Assembly (NCBI GenBank): GCA_020216985.1 | Contig: JAIWOH010000111.1 | Span: 1-10,000, forward strand | Source: Nitrospira sp. | GTDB lineage: Bacteria; Nitrospirota; Nitrospiria; Nitrospirales; Nitrospiraceae | Length of the DNA: 10,000 nucleotides | Reading direction: 5' to 3' | Shown: positions 1 through 7,311 of the stretch, one piece after another | How positions within the stretch are numbered: position 1 is the first letter of the stretch | Layout: each line of letters starts with the position of its first letter | Made by a program: the position numbers and the translations under genes | The notes under the pieces: model-generated | What the model saw: the letters and a program-made list of their open reading frames with translations, nothing else | What the model was told of the DNA's origin: nothing | Database searches by the model: none

Positions 1-48
1 GACGGTACGTTGCTCGACAAGGGAAGGAAGACGCGGGACAAGCGCAGC

Positions 49-77
49 TTGAATTCTGAGAGCACCCCGCCTGTAAA
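49..77 (+). promoter_or_regulatory. Candidate sigma70 promoter for the RND efflux operon
   Basis: TTGAAT at 49-54 (4 of 6 matches to TTGACA) is followed by a 17-nt spacer and TGTAAA at 72-77 (4 of 6 matches to TATAAT). A start near 84 would give a leader of about 35 nt before the ATG at 119. The -10 hexamer is exactly the loop of the inverted repeat at 65-84, so a repressor or activator could act there. This is motif matching only; both hexamers are imperfect. Confidence 0.35.
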
Positions 78-84
78 GGCGGGG
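65..84. repeat. Perfect GC-rich inverted repeat (7-bp stem, 6-nt loop) upstream of the efflux operon
   Basis: CCCCGCC (65-71) pairs perfectly with GGCGGGG (78-84) around the loop TGTAAA. No T-run follows on the + strand (GAATCTATT comes next), so it is not a typical intrinsic terminator for an upstream + gene. Two readings fit. It could be an operator or structured leader overlapping the candidate -10 of the pump promoter. Or it could be the remnant end of an IS200/IS605-type element, whose ends often carry GC-rich hairpins of this look. No transposase sequence is visible inside the window. Confidence 0.6.
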
Positions 85-118
85 GAATCTATTAAACAGC
101 ATCTTCCTCGGCTGATCC

Positions 119-1471
119 ATGAAGAAAGCTTGTGTGCTGTACCGGTTGTCCCACGGGTTGCTGTTGCTCGGTTTATTTGTCTCGGCGATCTGCTGCGTCG
201 TCGGCGGCGAACCGGCGGCCTCCAGTGCCTCGCCGGATCCGGTCCTTCGGATGCTTCCGCGATCAGACGAGGCCGCATCGGACAAGACTCTGCGATTGAG
301 CCTTGACGAAGCGGTCGGGTTGTTCCTCAGGAGAAATCTCGACCTTCTGATCGCCCAGTTCGGCATTGAAATCAGTAAAGGGGAAGAGGTCACGGCGAGA
401 TTGTTCCCGAATCCGGTGGTTTCCGTCGGGGTGGTGACCTCTCCCGTCGACGGCCGAACACTGTCGAGCAGCGGACAGTTCTATCCGCAGATTCAACAAT
501 TGTTCGAGTTGGCTGGAAAACGGGGATATCGGATCGAGAGCGCCGAATTCGGTACGCAGTCGGCGGAGGCGGGCTTCGAGGATGCGGTCCGTCAGCTCGG
601 CTTTGCGGTCAAGGATGCCTACTATCGAGTTCAGCTCGCGCGGAGGCGACTCGCCTTGGCGGAGGAAAACAAGGATCGCTTCTCGCGCATTCTTGAGATC
701 AATACCATTCGGTTCAAGAAAGGATTCATCGCGGAAATCGAGCTGATTCGCATTCGGCTCCAGTACATCGATTTCCAGTCCCGGGAGATCCAGGCTCTTC
801 AGGAGGTCGAATCAGCCCTTTCCGATCTTCGCCAACTGCTGCGGATTTCCCCTGCCACCGATTTGGAATTGACGAGTAATTTGGAGTTCAAGCGATTGGA
901 CCTTGATCGCGCCGTGCTGGGCGTCCTCGCCCTCGAATCCCGCCCCGACGTGCGCGTGAAACGGTTCACCCTTTCGCAACGGGAGGCCGACCTCAAGCTC
1001 GCCAAGGCCTATCGGATTCCCGATGTGACGGTGGGAGCCGGCTATGCCATTCAAGGACCAAGGGGACCGGACAACTCCAATCAAATCGGCATCAGTCTTG
1101 GGCTCCCGCTGCCGTTGTTCAACCGAAACCAGGGCGGTATCATGCAGGCGGAGGCGGCGATGCAGTCGGCTCAAGCGGATCTCTCCAAAACGTTGAACCT
1201 TGTCGAAAATCAGGTGGACGTTGCCTATCGCAACGTCGTCCACAGCCGGCGGTTGGTCGAAGCCTACCTCAGCGGCGTGCTCGACGACGCGCGCTCGACG
1301 TTGACGATCGTGGAACGCGCCTATGAGCGGGGCGGCGCCACGCTTGTCGATTTGCTGGACGCGGCCAGAAGCTCTTGGACGATCCAAGAAAATTTTATCG
1401 AGGCGTTGTTTACGTATCAGCGGAACGTTCTCCAATTGGAAAATGCCGTTGGGGCAAATATCGGGATTTGA
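119..1471 (+). CDS. czcC: TolC-family outer membrane factor of an RND efflux pump (CzcC-like)
   Basis: This is the outer-membrane channel subunit of a tripartite exporter; in the family, a trimer forms a beta-barrel plus a periplasmic alpha-helical tunnel. The 450-residue length is usual for CzcC/CusC-type proteins. The N-terminus MKKACVLYRLSHG is followed by a hydrophobic stretch (about residues 14-28), consistent with an export signal. A Cys pair at 25-26 lies there, but the preceding Ile makes a standard lipobox doubtful. Two outer-membrane-efflux repeats follow, roughly residues 58-240 and 265-445, rich in long amphipathic helices. Between them lies the Gly/Pro-rich strand region around VTVGAGYAIQGPRGPDNSNQ and GISLGLPLPLFNRNQGG, a hallmark of the family. 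The ATG at 119 has no strong Shine-Dalgarno sequence, but it is the start that includes the signal peptide. The adaptor and permease genes directly downstream support the assignment. The symbol is a family-level name; the substrate is not shown by this subunit. Confidence 0.93.
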   Translation: MKKACVLYRLSHGLLLLGLFVSAICCVVGGEPAASSASPDPVLRMLPRSDEAASDKTLRLSLDEAVGLFLRRNLDLLIAQFGIEISKGEEVTARLFPNPVVSVGVVTSPVDGRTLSSSGQFYPQIQQLFELAGKRGYRIESAEFGTQSAEAGFEDAVRQLGFAVKDAYYRVQLARRRLALAEENKDRFSRILEINTIRFKKGFIAEIELIRIRLQYIDFQSREIQALQEVESALSDLRQLLRISPATDLELTSNLEFKRLDLDRAVLGVLALESRPDVRVKRFTLSQREADLKLAKAYRIPDVTVGAGYAIQGPRGPDNSNQIGISLGLPLPLFNRNQGGIMQAEAAMQSAQADLSKTLNLVENQVDVAYRNVVHSRRLVEAYLSGVLDDARSTLTIVERAYERGGATLVDLLDAARSSWTIQENFIEALFTYQRNVLQLENAVGANIGI

Positions 1472-1519
1472 AACGGAACGTTCGAGGTGTCGGCCCGAGT
1501 CAAGAACAGGATTCCAGGA

Positions 1520-2668
1520 ATGAGTGAAAGATGGGGACGGAAGACGATTCCCTGCAACAGCGCATTGGTCTGGTCATCGGTGTTGCTGTTGCTCGCGGCC
1601 TGTGGTCGTCCCGACCAGTCGTCCGAGTTGACCAAGACAAACCTTCCTGAAGCCGATAAGAGAACGGCATCGGTCGAATCAACGCCGCTTATTGAAACGG
1701 CGATTGTCGAATTGGGGGTTTCCCATCAGACGCTGACGCTCTTCGGCAAGGTGGCGTATGGCGAGGATCGGTATTCGCGCATCTCGTCGCCGCTCCAAGG
1801 GCGGGTGATTGAGGTCCGAGCCCGCCTGGGCGATCGGGTCAAGGCCGGAGATATTCTGTTGGTGGTCGACAGTCCGGATATTGCGCAAGCCTATTCGGAG
1901 TACGTGAAAGAAGATTCCGAATTGGAGTATGCCGCCAGAGCGTATGAGTTGGCCAAGGACTTGTACGAGGTCAAGGCGCTGGCGCTCAAGGATCTCAAAC
2001 AGGCCGAAAACGAGCTGGTCAAGGCGCAGGCCGAATTTCGACGAGCGAAAGAGCGCCTGCTTTCGTTGAGAATCACGCCCGAAGAATTGGACAAGCCGTT
2101 GGATCAGCAGACCATCACCTCGCGGTTTGAATTGAAGAGTCCGCTGACGGGAGTCGTCGTGGAGCGGACCGTGACGCCGGGGCAATTGGTGACGGGAGAG
2201 ATTCTCTTCACGATCGCCGATCTGGATCAATTGCAGGTGTTGGCGGATCTCTACGAACGGGACGTGGCGCTGGTGAAGGAAGGACAGTCCGCTGTGGTCA
2301 AAGTCGAGGCGTATCCGGACGTCGATTTTCCGGCCAGGGTCACGGCGGTCGGCGATATCGTCGACTCCGCGACCAGGACGATCAAAGTGCGGGCACAGGT
2401 GAACAACAAAGACCGTCTGTTGAAGCCGGAAATGTTTGCGCGCTTGCAACTGGACTTAAGCGAGGCCGGCCGGTTTCTCACCCTGCCGCGAGAGGCGGTC
2501 TTGGAAAAAGACGGCAAACAGTTCGTGTACGTTGCGGAGGATTCGGGTCGGTACGTGAAACGGGAAGTCAAGGTCGTCAACACCTCCTCCGACCAGGTTC
2601 GTGTGCTTGAAGGGATACGTCACGGCGAGCGAATCGTGACCAAAGGCGCCGTGTTGATCAAGGAGTAA
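1520..2668 (+). CDS. czcB: RND efflux periplasmic adaptor lipoprotein (membrane fusion protein, CzcB-like)
   Basis: This adaptor links the inner-membrane permease to the outer-membrane channel. I chose the ATG at 1520 (382 residues): AGGA at 1508-1511 sits 8 nt upstream, and it gives a compact lipoprotein signal ending in the lipobox LAAC with lipidated Cys28. A GTG at 1487 would add 11 residues and has a poorer site. Visible in order: first lipoyl half-motif (about 85-118, RYSRISSPLQGRVIEV); an alpha-helical hairpin rich in Glu, Lys and Ala (about 123-185); second lipoyl half (about 202-235, LKSPLTGVVVERTVTPGQ); beta-barrel domain (about 236-310, ending in LLKPEMFARLQL); and a C-terminal membrane-proximal domain (LPREAVLEKDG to VTKGAVLIKE). 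No His-rich metal-binding N-terminal extension of the kind found in some CzcB proteins is seen. It lies 48 nt after the channel gene and 65 nt before the permease gene, in one apparent operon. Confidence 0.93.
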   Translation: MSERWGRKTIPCNSALVWSSVLLLLAACGRPDQSSELTKTNLPEADKRTASVESTPLIETAIVELGVSHQTLTLFGKVAYGEDRYSRISSPLQGRVIEVRARLGDRVKAGDILLVVDSPDIAQAYSEYVKEDSELEYAARAYELAKDLYEVKALALKDLKQAENELVKAQAEFRRAKERLLSLRITPEELDKPLDQQTITSRFELKSPLTGVVVERTVTPGQLVTGEILFTIADLDQLQVLADLYERDVALVKEGQSAVVKVEAYPDVDFPARVTAVGDIVDSATRTIKVRAQVNNKDRLLKPEMFARLQLDLSEAGRFLTLPREAVLEKDGKQFVYVAEDSGRYVKREVKVVNTSSDQVRVLEGIRHGERIVTKGAVLIKE

Positions 2669-2733
2669 CCGACCGAAACGGGCGCCCCGATTGACCGGAC
2701 CCTTGCGGACCGCGTTTCCGACACCAGAGACCC

Positions 2734-5700
2734 ATGATCGCCAGAATCGTCGAAATTTCCCTGGGGCAGCGATTTCTCATCTTCACGCTCGGCTTGGCTC
2801 TCTTGTTCGGAGGCCTGTACTCGTTTCATCTGCTTGATGTCATCGCCTATCCGGACCCCTCCCCCCCGATGATAGAAGTCATCACTCAATATCCCGGCTG
2901 GTCGGCGGAGGAAATTGAACGTCAGATTACCGTTCCGATCGAAGTGGCGTTGACCGGTATGCCTGGACTCACGGACATCCGGTCGCTGTCGCTTTTCGGA
3001 TTGAGCGACGTAAAAGTGTACTTCGGCTTCGATACGGACCTCTTTCGGGACCGCCAGGAGGTCCTAAACCGCCTTGCTTCGGTCCAACTGCCGCCGGATG
3101 CCCAGCCGGTGCTGTCGCCCTGGTGGGCGATCGGGGAGATCTATCGGTACGAATTGACGGGCGACGGCGTCGGCCTCACGGAGTTGAAAACGATTCAAGA
3201 CTGGCAGGTTCGGCGGGTGTTCAAACGCGTGCCCGGCGTCATCGATGTGACGACCTTCGGCGGAACCACCAAAGAGTACCATGTCGATATCGATCCGGGA
3301 AAATTGATCAGCTACGGAGTGACGCTTTCCGAGGTAATGACGGCTTTGGCCAACAGCAATGCCAATGTGGGGGGCAATTACCTGACCATCGGGGCGCAAA
3401 ATTACAACATTCGGGGGCTGGGGCTGATCAACGATCTTGACGACATTGAAAACGTGATGGTGGCGGAACGGGAGGGCACGCCGGTCTTCGTGAAGATGCT
3501 CGGGGCCGTGAAGGTCGGCCACCGCGTCCGGCTCGGCAAAGTCGGTATCGACGATCGCGACGACGTCGTGGAAGGCATCGTGCTGCTCCAACGAGGATAC
3601 AAGGCGTTGTCGGTCTTGGACAAGGTCAGGCAAAAGCTCGATGAGCTAAACCGATGGGAATTACCCGCCGGCGTCACGATCAAGCCGTTTTACGACCGGA
3701 CCGCGTTGATCCACACGACGGTCGAGACGGTCACCGACATTCTGATCAGCGGCATGGTGTTGGTGTTCGTCATTTTGTTCCTGTTTCTTGGTCATTTGCG
3801 TGCCGCGTTGATCGTCGCGTTGACGGTTCCCTTTGCGCTGCTGTTCACCTTTATGATGATGAACGTTCTTGGGCAATCCGCCAATTTAATTTCGCTGGGC
3901 GCGATCGATTTCGGCATCATTATCGACGCGTCTCTCATCATGGTTGAGAGCGTGTTCTTTCACGTGGCGCACGGCAAGCACAGCGGCTTGACGGTGCAGC
4001 AACACATCGTTCAGGCCGCTCGGCGGGTGGGGCGGCCCATTTTCTTTTCCACGGCGATCATCGTGGTGGCGTTTATTCCTCTCTTTACGATGACGGGGGT
4101 GCCGGGAAGAATTTTTGCGCCGATGTCCGTGACCTATGGGTTCGCGTTGGTGGGCGCGTTGCTCATGGCCTTTACACTCGCTCCGGCCTTGTGTTCGATC
4201 CTGCTTACGGGGCCGATCAGCGAGTCCGATACAATGGCGATCCGCCTCATCCGTTCGGTCTACTCGAAAATCATTCGGTGGGCGCTAAAACATCGTTTCG
4301 TTGTGATGGGGATTGCGACGGGGCTGGTCGGGTTCTCGCTCGTCGCGCTGCAATTCATGGGCGGAGAATTCATGCCGGCGCTGGAGGAAGGAAATTTGTG
4401 GATTCGGGCGACCATGCCGGTCGATATTTCTTTCGAGCAGGCCGATCGACTGGCCGGCGATATCCGGCGTTCGATCAGAGAGTCGCCGGAGGTAAGCACC
4501 ATTGTGTCGCAACTCGGCAGGCCGGACGACGGCACCGATCCGACGGGATTTTTCAGCGCCGAGTTCCTGGCCAACCTCACGCCCCGGACGCAATGGCGGT
4601 CGGGACTGACGAAAGAGGGGTTGATTAAGGAAATTGAAGGACGGCTCAGGGCTATACCGGGAGTGGTCTTTAATTTTTCGCAGGCCATTCAAGACAATGT
4701 GGAAGAAGCCATGTCCGGCGTGAAAGGCGAAAACTCGATCAAGCTCTTCGGGCCGGATTTGAAGACGTTGGAAGCCAAGGCCCAGGAGATCGAAGCCGTC
4801 ATGCGAAACGTCCACGGCGTGAAGGATTTGGGGATCTTCCGTCTCTTGGGTCAACCAAATTTGTTGATCGCGGTGGATCGGGAAGCCATTGCACGTTATG
4901 GATTACGGGTATCGGACGTGAACGCCATCGTGCAGGGCGCGATCGGCGGCCAGGCCGTCACACAGGTGTATGAAGGGGAACGTTTGTTTGACCTGGTGGT
5001 CCGGTTTCTTCCGGAATATCGGCGGGACGTGGAAGCGATCGGCAATATTCTGGTCAGTACGATGCAGGGGACTCAGATCCCGCTTAAACAGGTGGCGAAC
5101 GTTACGATGCAAACCGGCGCGTTCGTTATTTATAGAGAGAACAATAAGCGCTATATCCCCGTCAAGTTCAGTGTCCGCGGCCGTGATCTGCAGAGCACGG
5201 TGGAGGAAGCGCAGCAGCGGCTCTCGACGCACGTCAAGCTGCCCGAGCGCTATCGTATGGAGTGGGCCGGACAGTATGATCAGCTCAAGGACGAACAGAC
5301 GAGACTGGCTAAAATCGTTCCCGTCAGTTTGGCGGTCGTGTTCGTTCTGCTGTACATGGCGTTCGGCTCGGTGAAAAATGCGTTGCTGGTGCTGGTTTCG
5401 GTTCCGTTTGCTTTGATCGGGGGCGTGTTAGCGCTCGTGGCCACTCATACGAATTTCAGCATTTCCGCCGCGGTCGGTATCATTTCCACGTTGGGCGTGG
5501 CGATTTTGGGCGGCGTCTTGTTGGTGTCGCGCATTGAAGAGTTGCGGCGGGAAGGGCTCGATGTGAGAGAGGCCGTCTTGCGCGGCGCCGATACGCAAAT
5601 GCGTCCCATTCTCATGGCAACGCTTGCCGCGGCGATCGGGTTGCTGCCCGCCTCCTTGGCGACGGGCGTGGGAGCCCAGGCCCAGCAGCCGCTCGCGCGA

Positions 5701-5823
5701 GTGGTGGTCGGTGGCATGCTGACGGCGTCGGTCTTGATTTTAGTCGTGCTGCCGGTTTTATATCAAATCGTGCACGGGCGCGGTCTTGATAACGGAGACG
5801 ATAACGATTCGTCGGCGGCATAA
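2734..5823 (+). CDS. czcA: Heavy-metal-efflux type RND permease (CzcA family)
   Basis: This is the proton-driven inner-membrane pump of 1029 residues, the normal length for CzcA/CusA. Twelve membrane segments are readable: one at about 14-34, five between 336 and 491, one at 522-544, and five between 861 and 1013, with two large periplasmic loops between. Segment 4 reads GAIDFGIIIDASLIMVES. Asp392, Asp398 and Glu405 reproduce the spacing of the proton-relay acids reported for Cupriavidus CzcA (D402, D408, E415). This resembles the divalent-cation HME signature more than the Cus-type (Cu/Ag) one, but Ser406 replaces the usual Asn after the Glu. The second periplasmic loop carries GRPDDGTDPTGFF (595-607) and VEEAMSGVKGENSIKLFGPD, a variant I associate with a CzcA subgroup of uncertain substrate. 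Zn, Co, Cd or Ni export is therefore plausible, not proven. The ATG at 2734 has only a weak AGAGA upstream, yet it begins the conserved MIARIVEISLGQRFLIF N-terminus. The tail after segment 12 is short and acidic (DNGDDNDSSAA). Confidence 0.95.
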   Translation: MIARIVEISLGQRFLIFTLGLALLFGGLYSFHLLDVIAYPDPSPPMIEVITQYPGWSAEEIERQITVPIEVALTGMPGLTDIRSLSLFGLSDVKVYFGFDTDLFRDRQEVLNRLASVQLPPDAQPVLSPWWAIGEIYRYELTGDGVGLTELKTIQDWQVRRVFKRVPGVIDVTTFGGTTKEYHVDIDPGKLISYGVTLSEVMTALANSNANVGGNYLTIGAQNYNIRGLGLINDLDDIENVMVAEREGTPVFVKMLGAVKVGHRVRLGKVGIDDRDDVVEGIVLLQRGYKALSVLDKVRQKLDELNRWELPAGVTIKPFYDRTALIHTTVETVTDILISGMVLVFVILFLFLGHLRAALIVALTVPFALLFTFMMMNVLGQSANLISLGAIDFGIIIDASLIMVESVFFHVAHGKHSGLTVQQHIVQAARRVGRPIFFSTAIIVVAFIPLFTMTGVPGRIFAPMSVTYGFALVGALLMAFTLAPALCSILLTGPISESDTMAIRLIRSVYSKIIRWALKHRFVVMGIATGLVGFSLVALQFMGGEFMPALEEGNLWIRATMPVDISFEQADRLAGDIRRSIRESPEVSTIVSQLGRPDDGTDPTGFFSAEFLANLTPRTQWRSGLTKEGLIKEIEGRLRAIPGVVFNFSQAIQDNVEEAMSGVKGENSIKLFGPDLKTLEAKAQEIEAVMRNVHGVKDLGIFRLLGQPNLLIAVDREAIARYGLRVSDVNAIVQGAIGGQAVTQVYEGERLFDLVVRFLPEYRRDVEAIGNILVSTMQGTQIPLKQVANVTMQTGAFVIYRENNKRYIPVKFSVRGRDLQSTVEEAQQRLSTHVKLPERYRMEWAGQYDQLKDEQTRLAKIVPVSLAVVFVLLYMAFGSVKNALLVLVSVPFALIGGVLALVATHTNFSISAAVGIISTLGVAILGGVLLVSRIEELRREGLDVREAVLRGADTQMRPILMATLAAAIGLLPASLATGVGAQAQQPLARVVVGGMLTASVLILVVLPVLYQIVHGRGLDNGDDNDSSAA

Positions 5824-5841
5824 GCGGGGTCGATGAATGGT

Positions 5842-5850
5842 GGAAAGGAG
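5842..5850 (+). promoter_or_regulatory. Strong Shine-Dalgarno that sets a GTG start for the HEAT-repeat gene
   Basis: GGAAAGGAG at 5842-5850 is followed by a 9-nt spacer and GTG at 5860. The in-frame ATG at 5833 lies upstream of this site and has no comparable ribosome binding site of its own (only GGGG at 5826-5829). The GTG start is therefore preferred. The site lies 19-27 nt after the permease stop codon, close enough for translational coupling. Confidence 0.6.
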
Positions 5851-5859
5851 CGGGCCATT

Positions 5860-6660
5860 GTGAATAGCTATCATGTCGGCGGACGAGCGGTCTTTCTCGC
5901 GGCCGTTCTTGTCACCGGACTTGTTATTGAATGGTGTGGCTCGTTTGCCTGGTCTGGGCAGGTTTGGCTTGCGCAACTGCCCTATGAGGTCCCTCCGGCC
6001 GGTCAGGACGCGCCGGACGTGTCGATTCCTCCCAACACCGAGCCGCTCAGTCCGGAGGAGCTGCAACGAGCGGAGGCGCTGCTGCCGTTGCTGGAAGGCA
6101 AGCAAGAGTTTTGGGCCATGGGCGAGTTCGTGCATCTGGGAGAGCCCTCGGTGCCGGTCTTGATCAAGGCGCTCTCGATGCCGAGCCCCAGGATTCGCTA
6201 TAACGCCATCGAAACCATTTCCATGATCAAAGGCGTGTCCGCAGTGCCGGCGCTCGTCGAGACGGCGAGGCGATCTGAGGAAGTGCCGCGCGTTCGGACC
6301 CATGCCTTGAAGGTCGCCGTCCGTCTCGACCCCTCGCAGGCGGTCGAGGCGATCGAGGCGATGGCCAAGGACCTGAATCCGTCGGTCCGTAAGGCCGCCG
6401 CGTTTGAGGCCCGGTACATACGGCATAAGTCGGTTGTTCCCCTCTTGATCGATCTCGTGACTGATGAGGAACGGTTTGTCGCTCTGTCGGCCGTGCAGTC
6501 GCTGTGGATTTTGACTCGCCATGAGACCGAGTTTCATGACTGGGATACCTCGTCGAAGCAGGATCGAGCGGCATGGGCGAGTGAGTGGATCGACTGGTGG
6601 GAAGCGAACAAGGAAACGTTTGAGTTCCCGGAACCCCAGCGACCCAGGCGCCGATCATAG
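5860..6660 (+). CDS. Exported HEAT-repeat protein of unknown function
   Basis: I take the GTG at 5860 as start (266 residues); an ATG at 5833 would add nine. After MNSYHVGGR comes a hydrophobic stretch (about residues 10-23), a signal peptide or anchor. A Pro-rich linker follows (PYEVPPAGQDAPDVSIPPN). From about residue 95 there are four HEAT-like helical repeats, seen in SVPVLIKALSMPSPRIRYNA (about 97-116), the unit at about 127-155, the unit at about 160-185 (LNPSVRKAAAFEARYI), and the unit at about 190-220 (SVVPLLIDLVTDEERFVALS). HEAT arrays are protein-binding scaffolds. The C-terminus has a Trp-rich segment (WASEWIDWWEANKETF, about 239-254), as often follows HEAT repeats in secreted proteins of environmental bacteria. 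No catalytic motif is visible. It lies 36 nt after the RND permease gene on the same strand, so cotranscription is likely. Whether it assists the pump is unknown. Confidence 0.85.
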   Translation: MNSYHVGGRAVFLAAVLVTGLVIEWCGSFAWSGQVWLAQLPYEVPPAGQDAPDVSIPPNTEPLSPEELQRAEALLPLLEGKQEFWAMGEFVHLGEPSVPVLIKALSMPSPRIRYNAIETISMIKGVSAVPALVETARRSEEVPRVRTHALKVAVRLDPSQAVEAIEAMAKDLNPSVRKAAAFEARYIRHKSVVPLLIDLVTDEERFVALSAVQSLWILTRHETEFHDWDTSSKQDRAAWASEWIDWWEANKETFEFPEPQRPRRRS

Positions 6661-6764
6661 CCCAGCCGGCACGCAGTTGCAGGGCGAAAGAGACCTGTGT
6701 TAGGAATAATTTTAATGAGTTCGATGTCGGGCCGTAACCTTCTGAGTCGTAACGACGAAACGCT
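6661..6764 (+). promoter_or_regulatory. Intergenic leader upstream of def; possible promoter, weak
   Basis: This 104-nt gap is the largest between + strand genes after the pump and contains a clearly AT-richer patch at about 6698-6717, including AATAAT (6705-6710) and TTTAAT (6711-6716), either of which could be a -10 element. The best -35-like hexamer, TTGCAG at 6677-6682, is 22 nt or more from both, which is too far. I can therefore only suggest that transcription of def starts here. No terminator hairpin with a T-run is visible for the upstream gene. Confidence 0.22.
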
Positions 6765-7289
6765 ATGTTGAAAATCGCGAAGCTGGGCAATCCGATTTTG
6801 AGAAAAATCGCCGCCCCCGTCGATCCCAGAGAGATTAAGTCGCGCGAGATCCAGCGGCTGATCGACGACATGTTTGAAACCATGTACGAGGAACCAGGAA
6901 TCGGTCTGGCCGCGCCGCAGGTCTTTCGGTCGATCCAGTTGGTCGTGATGGGCTGCAAAGGGGAAGACGGATTCCCCGAGACGGTGCTCATCAATCCGTC
7001 GATCGTGTATTACGGTCCGGAGCAAGTGGAAAATTGGGAGGGGTGCCTCAGCGTCGACGGCTTGAGAGGCAAGGTGACGCGACCATCCCTGGTTCGGGTG
7101 AACGCGTTGGATCGAAAGGGAAAACCGCTTGATTTCGAGGCAAGCGGGCTTTTTGCCGTCTGCATTCAACATGAATTGGATCATTTGATCGGCAAGGTGT
7201 TTCTGGATCGGATGACGGACCTGTCCACCCTGACCCAGCTCGAAGAATTTCAGCAATACTGGCAGAAACAACCGGCCAGCGTGGTTTGA
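6765..7289 (+). CDS. def: Peptide deformylase
   Basis: This cytoplasmic metalloenzyme removes the formyl group from the initiator methionine of new proteins. All three family motifs are intact in the 174-residue protein: GIGLAAPQV (residues 45-53, Gln52), EGCLS (92-96, metal ligand Cys94) and QHELDH (135-140, metal ligands His136 and His140, catalytic Glu137). The spacing matches E. coli Def (Cys90, His132, His136) with an offset of four. Length is normal and the N-terminus MLKIAKLGNPILRKIAAPV is the canonical deformylase opening, which supports the ATG at 6765. The formyltransferase gene fmt, a frequent partner, is not adjacent; instead an ABC exporter gene follows after 22 nt. The protein should be active from its sequence. 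Confidence 0.97.
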   Translation: MLKIAKLGNPILRKIAAPVDPREIKSREIQRLIDDMFETMYEEPGIGLAAPQVFRSIQLVVMGCKGEDGFPETVLINPSIVYYGPEQVENWEGCLSVDGLRGKVTRPSLVRVNALDRKGKPLDFEASGLFAVCIQHELDHLIGKVFLDRMTDLSTLTQLEEFQQYWQKQPASVV

Positions 7290-7311
7290 TTCTTCCTTCT
7301 TTGAACCGGTC

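Noticed and set aside
65..90. Hairpin as an intrinsic terminator or a CRISPR repeat
   Set aside because: No T-run follows the stem on the + strand, and only one copy of the motif occurs in the window, so neither a standard terminator nor a repeat array is supported.
113..195. Lipoprotein signal in the channel protein (Cys25-Cys26)
   Set aside because: The residues before the cysteines (VSAIC) do not fit a normal lipobox because Ile occupies the -1 position. An ordinary signal peptide is more likely, though CusC-type channels can be lipidated.
10..306. 98-codon + strand open frame overlapping the start of the channel gene
   Set aside because: It runs out of frame into the signal peptide region of the TolC-like gene, and its second half is Arg-rich and featureless. 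I considered whether it begins with the tail of an IS200/IS605 TnpB protein, but the frame continues past the hairpin to 306 and no TnpB motif is visible.
1679..2449. 256-codon open frame on the - strand inside the adaptor gene
   Set aside because: It lies wholly antisense to a clear adaptor gene. The predicted protein is rich in His, Arg, Gln and Asp with no domain pattern, typical of antisense frames in GC-rich coding DNA.
6227..6994. 255-codon open frame on the - strand across the HEAT and def genes
   Set aside because: It spans two well-supported + strand genes and their gap, and its product is low-complexity Arg/Ser/Pro-rich without recognisable motifs.
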